Of a stretch of DNA of 29,542 nt, positions 7,829 through 15,426 are shown one piece after another (the first letter of the stretch is position 1; every line of letters starts with the position of its first letter). A program made the translations under genes and the position numbers. The notes beneath the pieces are model-generated. The model saw nothing but the letters and a program-made list of their open reading frames with translations. It ran no database searches and was not told the origin of the DNA. The stretch is taken from contig JAFGPZ010000296.1 of assembly GCA_016935935.1 (NCBI GenBank), forward strand, positions 1 to 29,542, written 5' to 3'. The DNA comes from Deltaproteobacteria bacterium. GTDB taxonomy: Bacteria; Desulfobacterota; Syntrophia; Syntrophales; UBA2210.

Positions 7829-8596
7829 GTGGCACACATAAAAACAGAACAGCACGATGCAATCATTCTTTCGAGCGGAGACGAAAAGGCGACCCTGAAG
7901 GCGCTTGTCGATCATCTGACGGCATCTCCTCTGCCCGATGATGAGGTTTTGCCGAATCTGGGATTGTTTCTCACGTCCAAAGCCCTCTCAAGGATCCTTT
8001 TCTTTTATGAAATCTACAAAAAGATACTGCACAGCCATGGCATTATCGCGGAATTCGGCGTGCGATGGGGACAGACACTCGCCGTTATGTCGGCACTGCG
8101 GGGTATCTTCGAACCGTTCAATCGCCACCGTAAGATTGTCGGGTTTGATACCTTTACCGGGTTCTGCGGAATAGGGGAGAAGGACGGTGATCGGTGCCAG
8201 TGTGTCGACGGGTCATTTTCCGTAACGGATGACTATGAAACATATCTCAGTAGACTGCTCGCCCTCCAGGACAATCTTAACCCGATTGCGCATTTGAAGA
8301 AATATGAACTCGTGCGCGGGAACGCCATGGAAACCATTCCCGCTTATTTCTCAAAACACCCGGAGACGATAATTTCCCTGGCTGTCTTTGATTTTGATAT
8401 CTATGAGCCGACCCGCGTTGCCCTCGAAGCGGTTAAACCACATCTGTGCAAGGGAAGCATCCTTGTGTTTGATGAACTATGCGATGACATTTTTCCGGGT
8501 GAAACAATTGCAGTACAAGAAGTCCTCGGCCTCAATAATATCCGGATTCAGAGAATGCCCATGACATCGAGAATTTCATATGTGGAGGTTACATGA
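7829..8596 (+). CDS. TylF/MycF-type class I O-methyltransferase
   Basis: A 255-residue protein with IIAEFGVRWGQTLAVMSAL (SAM-binding glycine loop), IVGFDTFTGF, LAVFDFDIYEPT and ILVFDELCDD. The two Asp-containing strands correspond to the metal-binding acids of the macrocin O-methyltransferase (TylF/MycF) group, which methylate sugar hydroxyls and need Mg. GTG start, supported by AGGGAGAG about five bases upstream; there is no in-frame ATG before the conserved region. It overlaps the transketolase gene as ATGA. Likely role: O-methylation of a sugar, either at the nucleotide-sugar stage or on the glycan. Which sugar cannot be told. Confidence 0.78.
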   Translation: MAHIKTEQHDAIILSSGDEKATLKALVDHLTASPLPDDEVLPNLGLFLTSKALSRILFFYEIYKKILHSHGIIAEFGVRWGQTLAVMSALRGIFEPFNRHRKIVGFDTFTGFCGIGEKDGDRCQCVDGSFSVTDDYETYLSRLLALQDNLNPIAHLKKYELVRGNAMETIPAYFSKHPETIISLAVFDFDIYEPTRVALEAVKPHLCKGSILVFDELCDDIFPGETIAVQEVLGLNNIRIQRMPMTSRISYVEVT

Positions 8597-9375
8597 AAAC
8601 AGTTTGCAAAGATATCCGAAGACAGATTCTGCATGCGGCAAAGGAGAGCGGACACGGACACATCCCAACCTGTTTTTCGATTGTCGAAATACTATGGGCC
8701 GTCTATCAAGTGCTCCGTCATGACCCCCGTAACCCCCTGTGGCCTGAACGGGATTTGTTCATCCTCAGCAAGGGTCACGGTGCATTGGCTCTCTACTGTA
8801 TCTTGGCACAATTAGGCTATCTTGACCACGATAAGATCAGGACGATGGGCCTGTTTGAGTCAGACCTGGGGTGCCACGCCGACCGGTTCAAGGTGCCGGG
8901 CATCGAGGCCTCAACCGGTTCTCTCGGGCATGGGATCGGATTGGCTGTCGGGATGGCCCTCGCGCTTAAAATCGAAGGGAGTGACAGGCGGGTGATAACG
9001 CTGATCGGGGACGGAGAGGCAAATGAGGGGTCGGTCTGGGAGGCCCTGCTTGTGGCGTCAAACCTGCAGCTTCCGAATATGACCGTCATCTACGATGACA
9101 ACCGTTCTCACTCTCGAGGTCTCCAGATTGCGAATCCAGGGGAAAAATTCCTGGCTTTTGGCTGCGACGTGACCGAAGTTGACGGCCACGACACAGAGGC
9201 GCTCATAGAGGCGAATCAGTACCGGGGGGCGCGGGTGCATGTCATCATTGCCCGTACCCTTAAAGGTTATGGATGCCGGACATTCATGGAGAATCCGTAC
9301 GAGTGGCACAGGCGGTCGCCGAACGAGAGCGAATACCGGAGTTTGTTGGAGGAATTAAATGCGCAAACAGTTTAA
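8593..9375 (+). CDS. Split transketolase, N-terminal (thiamine-diphosphate-binding) subunit
   Basis: A 260-residue protein covering only the PP domain of transketolase. Seen: LSKGHGALALYCILA, STGSLGHGIGLAVGMALA, and the thiamine-diphosphate motif GDGEANEGSVWEA starting at Gly139 with the closing Asn170 in YDDN. HVIIARTLKGYGC ends the domain as in transketolases. It works only with the next gene, which supplies the pyrimidine domain. Reaction by family: transfer of a two-carbon ketol unit between sugars. In this locus it could either feed sedoheptulose 7-phosphate to heptose synthesis or add a two-carbon branch to a keto-sugar; see the finding. Start ATG overlaps the methyltransferase stop (ATGA); its own stop overlaps the partner by 17 bases. 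Confidence 0.88.
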   Translation: MKTVCKDIRRQILHAAKESGHGHIPTCFSIVEILWAVYQVLRHDPRNPLWPERDLFILSKGHGALALYCILAQLGYLDHDKIRTMGLFESDLGCHADRFKVPGIEASTGSLGHGIGLAVGMALALKIEGSDRRVITLIGDGEANEGSVWEALLVASNLQLPNMTVIYDDNRSHSRGLQIANPGEKFLAFGCDVTEVDGHDTEALIEANQYRGARVHVIIARTLKGYGCRTFMENPYEWHRRSPNESEYRSLLEELNAQTV

Positions 9376-10228
9376 AGACACCGTCATGGATTTATCACTC
9401 CATGATGACCGGATTATCATGATCTGCGGGGATGTAAGTGTTTATCTGTTCAACGCATTCAAGGAAAAATACCCTGACCGTTTTTACAATATGGGTATAT
9501 CAGAAAACACGCTCATCAGTGCGGGTGCCGGGCTTGCCTCGCAGGGGTTCCATCCATTTGTTCACACCATCGCTCCATTCATTACGGAGAGGAGCTATGA
9601 GCAGATCAAGCTGGACATGTGTTATAACCGGTTCGGTGGCAATATCGTTTCCTGCGGGGCTTCCTTTGATTATGCATGGGATGGAGCGACGCATCATGCG
9701 TACACCGATCTTGCGATCCTGAGACTTCTGCCCGGAATGGAAGTGATTCAACCCGGTTCGACGAAGGAATTGGATATTCTGCTCAGGAGCCAGTACAGAG
9801 ATGGGAATCCGACCTACTTCCGCCTGAGTGACCATCCCCACACGATTGATATCCCGGTTGAATTCGGGCGGGGAGTCGCGATAAAGGATGGGGGATGTGA
9901 CGTGACAGTTATGACGGCGGGGCCGCTGTTGGGAAACGTCCTGGAGGCATGCCGTGATCTCCCGGTAAATCTGGTATATTTCCACACCATTAAACCTATC
10001 GATACGGAACTGATCCACCGCTTCCGCGATACACGGATTATCGTCATTCACGACGCCTTCGGTTTGAAAGAGGCCGTCTGCGAGGTGCCGAATCTTTCCG
10101 TCTCCTACCATGGAATGCCTGACATGTTTTGTGGCTGGTATGGGACCTTGAATGATATCAGGAAGAAATTAAGGCTTGATCCTCAATCGATGAGGGAAAT
10201 CGTGGTACGACATCTCGAACAATCTTAA
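9359..10228 (+). CDS. Split transketolase, C-terminal (pyrimidine-domain) subunit
   Basis: A 289-residue protein with the Pyr domain and the C-terminal domain of transketolase. The catalytic Glu49 that activates thiamine lies in MGISENTLISAGAGLA. Further family blocks are THHAYTDLAILRLLPGMEV, QPGSTKELDILL, and the C-terminal domain strands DVTVMTAGPLLGNVLEAC and LVYFHTIKPIDTELI. ATG start with GGAGG about seven bases upstream, inside the end of the partner gene, so the pair is translationally coupled and expected to form an alpha2beta2 enzyme. Split forms of this layout occur in archaea and many bacteria and are also found in secondary sugar pathways. All key residues seem present, so I expect an active enzyme. 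Confidence 0.88.
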   Translation: MRKQFKDTVMDLSLHDDRIIMICGDVSVYLFNAFKEKYPDRFYNMGISENTLISAGAGLASQGFHPFVHTIAPFITERSYEQIKLDMCYNRFGGNIVSCGASFDYAWDGATHHAYTDLAILRLLPGMEVIQPGSTKELDILLRSQYRDGNPTYFRLSDHPHTIDIPVEFGRGVAIKDGGCDVTVMTAGPLLGNVLEACRDLPVNLVYFHTIKPIDTELIHRFRDTRIIVIHDAFGLKEAVCEVPNLSVSYHGMPDMFCGWYGTLNDIRKKLRLDPQSMREIVVRHLEQS

Positions 10229-10232
10229 TCAC

Positions 10233-10240
10233 AGAAGAGG
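10233..10240 (+). promoter_or_regulatory. Ribosome binding site deciding start 10246
   Basis: AGAAGAGG stands five bases before ATG 10246. The in-frame GTG at 10240 overlaps this site itself, so ATG 10246 is the better start for the SDR gene. Confidence 0.6.
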
Positions 10241-10245
10241 TGCAC

Positions 10246-11199
10246 ATGTTTTATCAAGGCAAGAAGGTGCTGGTCACGGGAGGGTCCGGTTTTGTGGGGA
10301 CGCATATTCTTCAGGAGCTGCTCAAGGAAGGTGCAAGCGTGCGTGTCCCCATCCACGAGAGACCTCTGGTTATACAGGACGATCAAATCGAGGTAATGAA
10401 TGCTGACTTGACCAGGCGGGAAGATTGTCTAAGGGCAACAAAGGATATTGATTATGTCTTTCATGCTGCAGGTGCTGTGGCAGCTGCTGGTGTAAACACG
10501 AGTAATCCCATGGCTGCGATTACGACAAACTTGATCCTCAATGCGCAGATGCTTCAAGCCGCGTGGGATTCCGGGGTGGAACGGTTTCTCCTTTTCGGAA
10601 GCAGTACCGGGTATCCGGTAGCGGATTATGCAATCAGGGAAGAGGAAATGTGGAACGGTCCGACCCATCCAACTTACTTCGGGTACGGATGGATGAGACG
10701 GTACCTGGAGAGGCTTGCAGAATTTGTGGGATCAAAGTCAACAATGAAGATGGCAATTGTCAGGCCTTCTGCCGTATACGGCAGGCATGATAATTTTGAT
10801 CCTGCTGCAAGCCATGTTATCCCTGCATTAATAAGGAGGGCCGTTGAAAAAGAAGATCCTTATGTTGTCTGGGGTACAGGAGATGAAGTGCGAGATTTCC
10901 TGCATATTTCCGACCTCGCACGTGGTTGTCTGCTCGTGCTCGAAAAATATGCTGAATGTGATGCGGTAAATCTGGGGTATGGCAAGGTGGTGACCATCAA
11001 GGAGATAGTCCAAATGGTGCTCAAGGCTGCAGGACACCACAATGCAAAGATTATCTTTGATTCAACAAAACCCACCACCATCCCTTTCAGGATGATAGAT
11101 ACCGCCAAAGCAGAGAGGTTGTTAGGATTTAACCCAACGATCTCGCTGGAAAAAGGAATAACGGATACTATCGAATGGTATCTGTCAACCCAAGCATAA
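10246..11199 (+). CDS. GDP-fucose-synthase-like SDR reductase/epimerase with YxxxR instead of YxxxK
   Basis: A 317-residue extended SDR. VLVTGGSGFVGTHI supplies Gly12, Gly15 and Gly18 for NAD(P). RPSAVYGRHDNFDP and VIPALIRRA are typical of the WcaG/Fcl (GDP-4-keto-6-deoxymannose epimerase-reductase) branch. The catalytic region reads GYGWMRRYLERL: Tyr147 is present but the Lys four residues on is Arg151 (codon AGA). That Lys orients the cofactor ribose and lowers the Tyr pKa; Arg is rarely accepted. Function by context: reduction, or epimerisation and reduction, of a GDP-4-keto-6-deoxy sugar made by the 6030 dehydratase. A diverged or regulatory subunit is possible. A second SDR of the same type is at 12331. 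Confidence 0.78.
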   Translation: MFYQGKKVLVTGGSGFVGTHILQELLKEGASVRVPIHERPLVIQDDQIEVMNADLTRREDCLRATKDIDYVFHAAGAVAAAGVNTSNPMAAITTNLILNAQMLQAAWDSGVERFLLFGSSTGYPVADYAIREEEMWNGPTHPTYFGYGWMRRYLERLAEFVGSKSTMKMAIVRPSAVYGRHDNFDPAASHVIPALIRRAVEKEDPYVVWGTGDEVRDFLHISDLARGCLLVLEKYAECDAVNLGYGKVVTIKEIVQMVLKAAGHHNAKIIFDSTKPTTIPFRMIDTAKAERLLGFNPTISLEKGITDTIEWYLSTQA

Positions 11200-11231
11200 T
11201 ATGGGGTCAATAAAAAGGGGGGCCGTCAGCG

Positions 11232-12260
11232 ATGAATGCGATTCTCGATAATCCTCATTTTAAAGGCACAAGGTTTGAAACAGTATTTCGAGAGGACCCT
11301 CTTGGATTTGTAGATATTGGCTCATCGGGGGGGATATATCCCCCTATCCTGCCCTTTGCCTCCCTGACCCATTGTACCTGTTTTGAACCCGATAAAAAGG
11401 AATATAAAAAACTCAAACAGGCATATAAGGCGGGAAAACAGTTTTCAGAGATCACGCTTTTCAACATTGCCATCGGGGAGAACGCGACACGCAGAAAACT
11501 ATATGTGACTAAGAGTGCGGTAAACACATCCCTGTTAAGGCCCAATGAAGAATTGATTGATCGATATAATCTGGAGGGACTTCAATTAAAGGAAATAGAA
11601 ACGGTACAAACAGAATCCCTCGACGATATTCTTTTTAAGAACAAGCACGGGAGGAAGCGCCTCGCGGAATTTATAAAAATGGATTGCCAGGGGGCGGAGT
11701 ACGAGATCCTGAAAGGTGCAGAGAAAACTCTTCAGGAACAATGTGTGGCGCTCTACATAGAAGTCGAATTTATGAAACCGTATAAGCGACAAAAGATATT
11801 TTCGGAAATAGATCTTTTCCTTCGAAAGAAGGGGTTCCAGTTATACGGGCTCTATCCGCATTACATATCAACGAAAAAAATAGATCGTAGAAAATTTGAA
11901 ACCGAGGAACGCATTATTTGGGCAGATGCGATGTATTTTCGAGATCCCATTGAATTGGTGAACAGAGAGAGAGAATATTCTCAGCGGGATATTAATGTTC
12001 TGCTGCTCGTGGCTATGTTAACGCATTACTACGATTTTGCGCTTGAAATGGTGGACCTGTATTTTAAGGAAGCCCCTGATGGGGATCGTATAAAGAATCT
12101 TGTTTTTTCCTTAGCAGAGACACGCAAAAGGGGTATCGAGGATGATATGGAAAGACTCCTTGCTGATTGTATAAGGGAACCAGAGAAAAAATACGTGCTT
12201 GCGAAGAAATTTATTGACAGGCATAAAACCAACAACAGCATAGATTTTCTTGTCCCGTGA
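11232..12260 (+). CDS. FkbM-family SAM-dependent methyltransferase
   Basis: A 342-residue protein. GFVDIGSSGG forms the SAM-binding loop, CTCFEPDKKEYKKL the next strand with its acidic residue, FNIAIGENATRRKLYV the FkbM-specific hairpin, and EFIKMDCQGAEYEILKGAEKTL the block where the Asp and Glu are diagnostic. The last 90 residues are helical, rich in charged residues, and outside the methyltransferase domain; I do not recognise them. FkbM enzymes methylate hydroxyls of sugars or polyketides, and they are common in O-antigen and flagellin-glycan loci. Start ATG 11232 follows a G-rich stretch about ten bases upstream. The gene stands between two SDR paralogues, as if inserted between them. 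Confidence 0.83.
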   Translation: MNAILDNPHFKGTRFETVFREDPLGFVDIGSSGGIYPPILPFASLTHCTCFEPDKKEYKKLKQAYKAGKQFSEITLFNIAIGENATRRKLYVTKSAVNTSLLRPNEELIDRYNLEGLQLKEIETVQTESLDDILFKNKHGRKRLAEFIKMDCQGAEYEILKGAEKTLQEQCVALYIEVEFMKPYKRQKIFSEIDLFLRKKGFQLYGLYPHYISTKKIDRRKFETEERIIWADAMYFRDPIELVNREREYSQRDINVLLLVAMLTHYYDFALEMVDLYFKEAPDGDRIKNLVFSLAETRKRGIEDDMERLLADCIREPEKKYVLAKKFIDRHKTNNSIDFLVP

Positions 12261-12317
12261 AGATTTTTTGCCAAGAGCGGAGAGTTATACCCTTCGACCG
12301 TATATCCAAGTGAATAC

Positions 12318-12325
12318 AAGAGGAG
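12318..12325 (+). promoter_or_regulatory. Ribosome binding site deciding start 12331
   Basis: AAGAGGAG ends five bases before ATG 12331. The frame is open further left to a TTG at 12250 inside the end of the FkbM gene, but no such site precedes that codon, and the Rossmann motif starts shortly after 12331. Confidence 0.65.
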
Positions 12326-12330
12326 CAGGC

Positions 12331-13317
12331 ATGATAAGCGATCAGATTCTTAAGAGTTTCAAGGGCACAAATGTTGTCGTAACAGGCGGCACAGGTCTCA
12401 TAGGGAGGCAAGTGGTCGATATGCTCTGCGAGAGCGATGCGAATGTAAAAATAGTCTCTCTTGACAGGGTAAAAGTCCACGACAGGGCAGAACATATAAT
12501 GGGTGACCTCACTGACTTTCAGTTCTGTAAAGATGTTGCAAGAGGCGTGGATTTTGTTTTTCATCTTGCCGGCATCAAAGGGTCAGCAGCAGTTTCAGAG
12601 ACCAAGCTTGCAAGTCATTTCGTGCCGACGTTGATGATGAATACAAACATGTTGGAATCATGTCGGCTTAACAGAGTAAAGAAAGTTGTATATACGAGTT
12701 CCATCGGAGCGTACTCAAACACGGATTTTTTCGTAGAATCTGATTACCGTCTAGAGAGTGTGCCTATGGACTTTGCGGGGTGGGCGAAGAGAATGGCAGA
12801 ACTTCAGATCCACGCCTACAATGTCCAATATAAAATGGAAAACATTGCTATCGTGCGACCCTGTAATGTCTATGGACCGGGTGATAATTTTGACCCGGAT
12901 AACGCCATGGTAATTCCTTCGTTGATGTATAGAATATATCATAAAGAAAACCCTGTCGTGATATGGGGCGACGGAAGTGCAGTCAGGGATTTTATATACA
13001 GCAGGGATGCTGCGGAAGGAGCAATCCTTGCCCTCTATCACGGTACCAAGGGCAGTTTTGTGAACTTGGGGAGCGGTAAAGGCTATTCGATTAAGGAACT
13101 TGTTGAAACATTGAAAGGCTTCATAGGGTTCGAGTACCAATTTGATCCAACGAAACCAACGGGATTCCCGAAACGGGTTATGGATGTGACACGTGCGAAA
13201 GAGATGATTGGTTTCACACCGACGACATCCCTCCTCGACGGTCTGCGGGAAACCTGGAACTGGTTTGTAAATAATCAGGACGAATATCTGAATAAAAAGA
13301 ATTATTTTAAGGAGTAA
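12331..13317 (+). CDS. GDP-fucose-synthase-like SDR with AxxxK instead of YxxxK
   Basis: A 328-residue extended SDR. NVVVTGGTGLIGRQVVDML binds NAD(P); VYTSSIGAYS has the Ser of the active site; RPCNVYGPGDNFDPDN, MVIPSLMYR and VIWGDGSAVRDFIYSRD match the WcaG/Fcl group. The catalytic helix reads DFAGWAKRMAELQ: Lys153 is present, but the position four before it is Ala149 (GCG) instead of Tyr, while the paralogue at 10246 keeps Tyr and loses Lys. If the alignment is right, proton transfer must come from another residue or the enzyme has a different chemistry, such as epimerisation without reduction. Start ATG 12331 is set by its ribosome site. Confidence 0.76.
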   Translation: MISDQILKSFKGTNVVVTGGTGLIGRQVVDMLCESDANVKIVSLDRVKVHDRAEHIMGDLTDFQFCKDVARGVDFVFHLAGIKGSAAVSETKLASHFVPTLMMNTNMLESCRLNRVKKVVYTSSIGAYSNTDFFVESDYRLESVPMDFAGWAKRMAELQIHAYNVQYKMENIAIVRPCNVYGPGDNFDPDNAMVIPSLMYRIYHKENPVVIWGDGSAVRDFIYSRDAAEGAILALYHGTKGSFVNLGSGKGYSIKELVETLKGFIGFEYQFDPTKPTGFPKRVMDVTRAKEMIGFTPTTSLLDGLRETWNWFVNNQDEYLNKKNYFKE

Positions 13318-13347
13318 TTATCCGGGACAATAGGCGAGAATTACTCC

Positions 13348-13416
13348 ATGAATTTTCAGATGACTGTTAGGATCTGGCACGAAGGGAAGAGAGTCCTGGC
13401 CCAGCAGCAATTATAG
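13348..13416 (+). pseudogene. Possible remnant of a HicB-like antitoxin N-terminus (22 codons)
   Basis: In the 154-base gap before the DegT gene a 22-codon frame reads MNFQMTVRIWHEGKRVLAQ, then three more residues and TAG. The strand pattern TVRIW-EG---LAQ is like the first beta-hairpin of HicB/UPF0150 antitoxins, which normally run 70-140 residues. There is no good ribosome site and no HicA toxin nearby. Most likely a decayed end of a toxin-antitoxin gene; it may also be chance. Confidence 0.28.
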
Positions 13417-13461
13417 AGGCTTGTTTTCGGGTGCCTCTCAAAGAAAACGTATTATTAGAAT

Positions 13462-13465
13462 GGAG
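13462..13465 (+). promoter_or_regulatory. Ribosome binding site deciding start 13472
   Basis: GGAG lies six bases before ATG 13472. Two other in-frame starts, TTG 13421 and ATG 13460, are further left; ATG 13460 has no comparable site and would itself span this one. Confidence 0.55.
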
Positions 13466-13471
13466 CTTTCA

Positions 13472-14692
13472 ATGATTGATGCCGTAGAAAGACAAGAGAT
13501 CCTTGCCAAAGGAAAACCCGAACCCAAGGATGTACCCTGGTGGGGCGAACCCAACTTTGGCGCCTGGTACACGGAAGCAGAAATAGATGCCGTTGTGGGC
13601 GCTATCCGGAGTTCGATGCACTGGTCAAAGGGTTTTGGGCACGGCGGTTCTTCTGATGAGATTGAAAAGTTCGAGGAGGCCTTTGCCGAATATTGCGGCA
13701 CAAGGCACGCAATCGCCATTACCAACTGTGGCGTGGGCCTGGATATCGCGATGATGTGTCTCGATCTGGAGCCGGGGGACGAAGTCATCACGCCGGCGAT
13801 CAATTATAAGGCATCCCAGATGGCAGTCATTGGGCAGAGAGGGAAAGTCATTTTCTGCGATATTGATCCGCGCACGCTCAACGTCGACCCTGAAGACGTA
13901 GAAAGGAGGATAACTCCGCGCACCCGTGCCATATGCCCTGTTCACCTGACAGGATTGTCCGCGCCGATGGATGAACTCTTTGAGATTGCCGAACGGAATC
14001 CGCACCCCAAGTACGGACCTCTGAAAGTGATCGGGGACGCAGCCCGGGCCTGTGGGGGAGGCTATAAGGGAACAAAGATCGGCGCCAAGGGGTGGATGAC
14101 CGCCTTCAGCTTCCACAGCCAGAAGCTTATGACCACGCTGGGAGAAGGCGGGGCGATTGTTACGAATGATTCTGCTCTCGCCAAGCGGATCGTCGATATA
14201 AACCATTTCGGCGGAGAGACCGGATGGGGTTCCAATTACAGGATGAACAAGATCCAGGCAGCCGCGGGACGTGTTCAACTTGGCCGCCTCGATGAGATGA
14301 ACGGCATGCGCCGCAAGATCGCCTTTCGCCGGAATACCCTGTTGGGAGGCGAACCGGAGATTACCCTTCCGTATGAACCGCCTGACTGTGAGCATGTGTA
14401 CTATGTGTATCCTGTCCTGGTCCAGCCCGAATGGGCAGGCGAAAAACGTGACCGGATCCTTTCCATCATGGAACAAAAGTTCGGCATTGCGTGCAGTGTG
14501 ACAAATCGGCCAACATATTTGCGATGGCCGTATATAGCCAGAATGTGTGGAAACCCCGGGCTGAAGGTATCCGAGGATATCGGGCGACGGTTGCTTTGCC
14601 CGCCGCTTCATCCGCTTTTGAATGAAGAACAGGAACTCTATATCTGTGCCAGCCTGCTGGAGACGATAGATATGATTAAGAAGGGGCGATAA
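13472..14692 (+). CDS. DegT/DnrJ/EryC1-family PLP-dependent sugar aminotransferase
   Basis: A 406-residue fold-type I enzyme. AITNCGVGLDIAMMCLDLEPGDEVITPA is the cofactor phosphate and N-terminal core region, KVIGDAARACGGGYKG holds the Asp that pairs with the pyridine N, and FSFHSQKLMTTLGEGG carries the Schiff-base Lys218. The HFGGETGWGSNYRMNKIQAA block is the usual DegT active-site segment. The family aminates keto groups of nucleotide-linked sugars, with glutamate or glutamine as donor. The intact Lys argues for transamination rather than the 3-dehydratase type (ColD), where it is His. The next gene, a GNAT starting directly after the stop, could acylate the new amino group. Which position of the sugar is aminated is unknown. 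Start by the GGAG site at 13462. Confidence 0.86.
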   Translation: MIDAVERQEILAKGKPEPKDVPWWGEPNFGAWYTEAEIDAVVGAIRSSMHWSKGFGHGGSSDEIEKFEEAFAEYCGTRHAIAITNCGVGLDIAMMCLDLEPGDEVITPAINYKASQMAVIGQRGKVIFCDIDPRTLNVDPEDVERRITPRTRAICPVHLTGLSAPMDELFEIAERNPHPKYGPLKVIGDAARACGGGYKGTKIGAKGWMTAFSFHSQKLMTTLGEGGAIVTNDSALAKRIVDINHFGGETGWGSNYRMNKIQAAAGRVQLGRLDEMNGMRRKIAFRRNTLLGGEPEITLPYEPPDCEHVYYVYPVLVQPEWAGEKRDRILSIMEQKFGIACSVTNRPTYLRWPYIARMCGNPGLKVSEDIGRRLLCPPLHPLLNEEQELYICASLLETIDMIKKGR

Positions 14693-15397
14693 ATGCCGGT
14701 TGCCGATACAGAGGAGGCCTTGAGAGATCATCTGCAGCTCAACCCCGAGGTAGTGTCCGTGGGCGAGGTGGCGGTTGAGGACAATATTATCCAGTCCATA
14801 TTCCTCGAAACCAGAACAATAGGCGGGGTCACGGTTCGTCGTTTGGAGACGGATGACGCCCCTGGATTGTTTGAACTTTATTCTCAGGGACTTTCCGAAA
14901 AACCGCGGCGACTGTTTACCCCCTACCCTCTCTTTCACACGCCACCGGCCTCTGCTGGGGAACTGGCCTCGAGAATAGCGAATTGGGGAAAAGAGAGCGA
15001 TTGGACAGCCCTGGTTATGCTCAAGGATGAACTGGTTATCGGCTTTGCCCTCCTGAAAAGATTCCATACCGAGCAGGTGACAAGCGGGATTGCCGTCCGG
15101 GATGATTTCCTGAAAAGAAGGCTGGGATATTTGCTGCAGAGTATTATCGTTGAACAGGCACGCCTGCTTGCCGTACGAAAATTTCATGTCAAAGTAGTAT
15201 CGGACAATATGGCTTCCATGCGCCTTCACGAAAAATGCGGATTCAGACAGACCAGGATCCTTTCACCGGATCTCTACAAGGAGATGTTCGCGTATCTCAG
15301 CGGCCGCGACCAGAGGGAGGGCAAGGAGGCGGTTGAAAGGCAGCTTGTTGAAATGACCATAGACTTACATGAGACCACAGGGGGAGACTCTGCTTGA
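14693..15397 (+). CDS. GNAT-family N-acyltransferase with N-terminal extension
   Basis: A 234-residue protein. The first 45 residues precede the GNAT core and are not recognised. The core begins VTVRRLETDDAPGLFELYSQGL, continues with ALVMLKDELVIGFALLKR and GIAVRDDFLKRRLGYLLQSIIVEQAR (acyl-CoA pyrophosphate loop, here RRLGYL rather than the strict R/Q-x-x-G-x-G/A), and ends SDNMASMRLHEKCGFRQT, the typical last strand and helix. Its ATG is immediately after the aminotransferase TAA, with AAGGGG upstream, so coupling is likely and a role in N-acetylating the amino sugar made by that enzyme is the simplest reading. O-acylation is not excluded. Confidence 0.78.
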   Translation: MPVADTEEALRDHLQLNPEVVSVGEVAVEDNIIQSIFLETRTIGGVTVRRLETDDAPGLFELYSQGLSEKPRRLFTPYPLFHTPPASAGELASRIANWGKESDWTALVMLKDELVIGFALLKRFHTEQVTSGIAVRDDFLKRRLGYLLQSIIVEQARLLAVRKFHVKVVSDNMASMRLHEKCGFRQTRILSPDLYKEMFAYLSGRDQREGKEAVERQLVEMTIDLHETTGGDSA

Positions 15398-15426
15398 GCA
15401 TCGGAAGATAGGGGAGGAGCGAGATT

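Noticed and set aside
12250..12330. N-terminal extension of the SDR at 12331 back to TTG 12250
   Set aside because: The TTG lies inside the FkbM gene and has no ribosome site, whereas AAGAGGAG precedes ATG 12331 at ideal spacing.
13625..15229. Long open frame (534 codons) on the minus strand
   Set aside because: It lies antisense to the DegT aminotransferase and GNAT genes, which show conserved motifs and coupled junctions. The minus translation shows no domain and is a result of codon bias.
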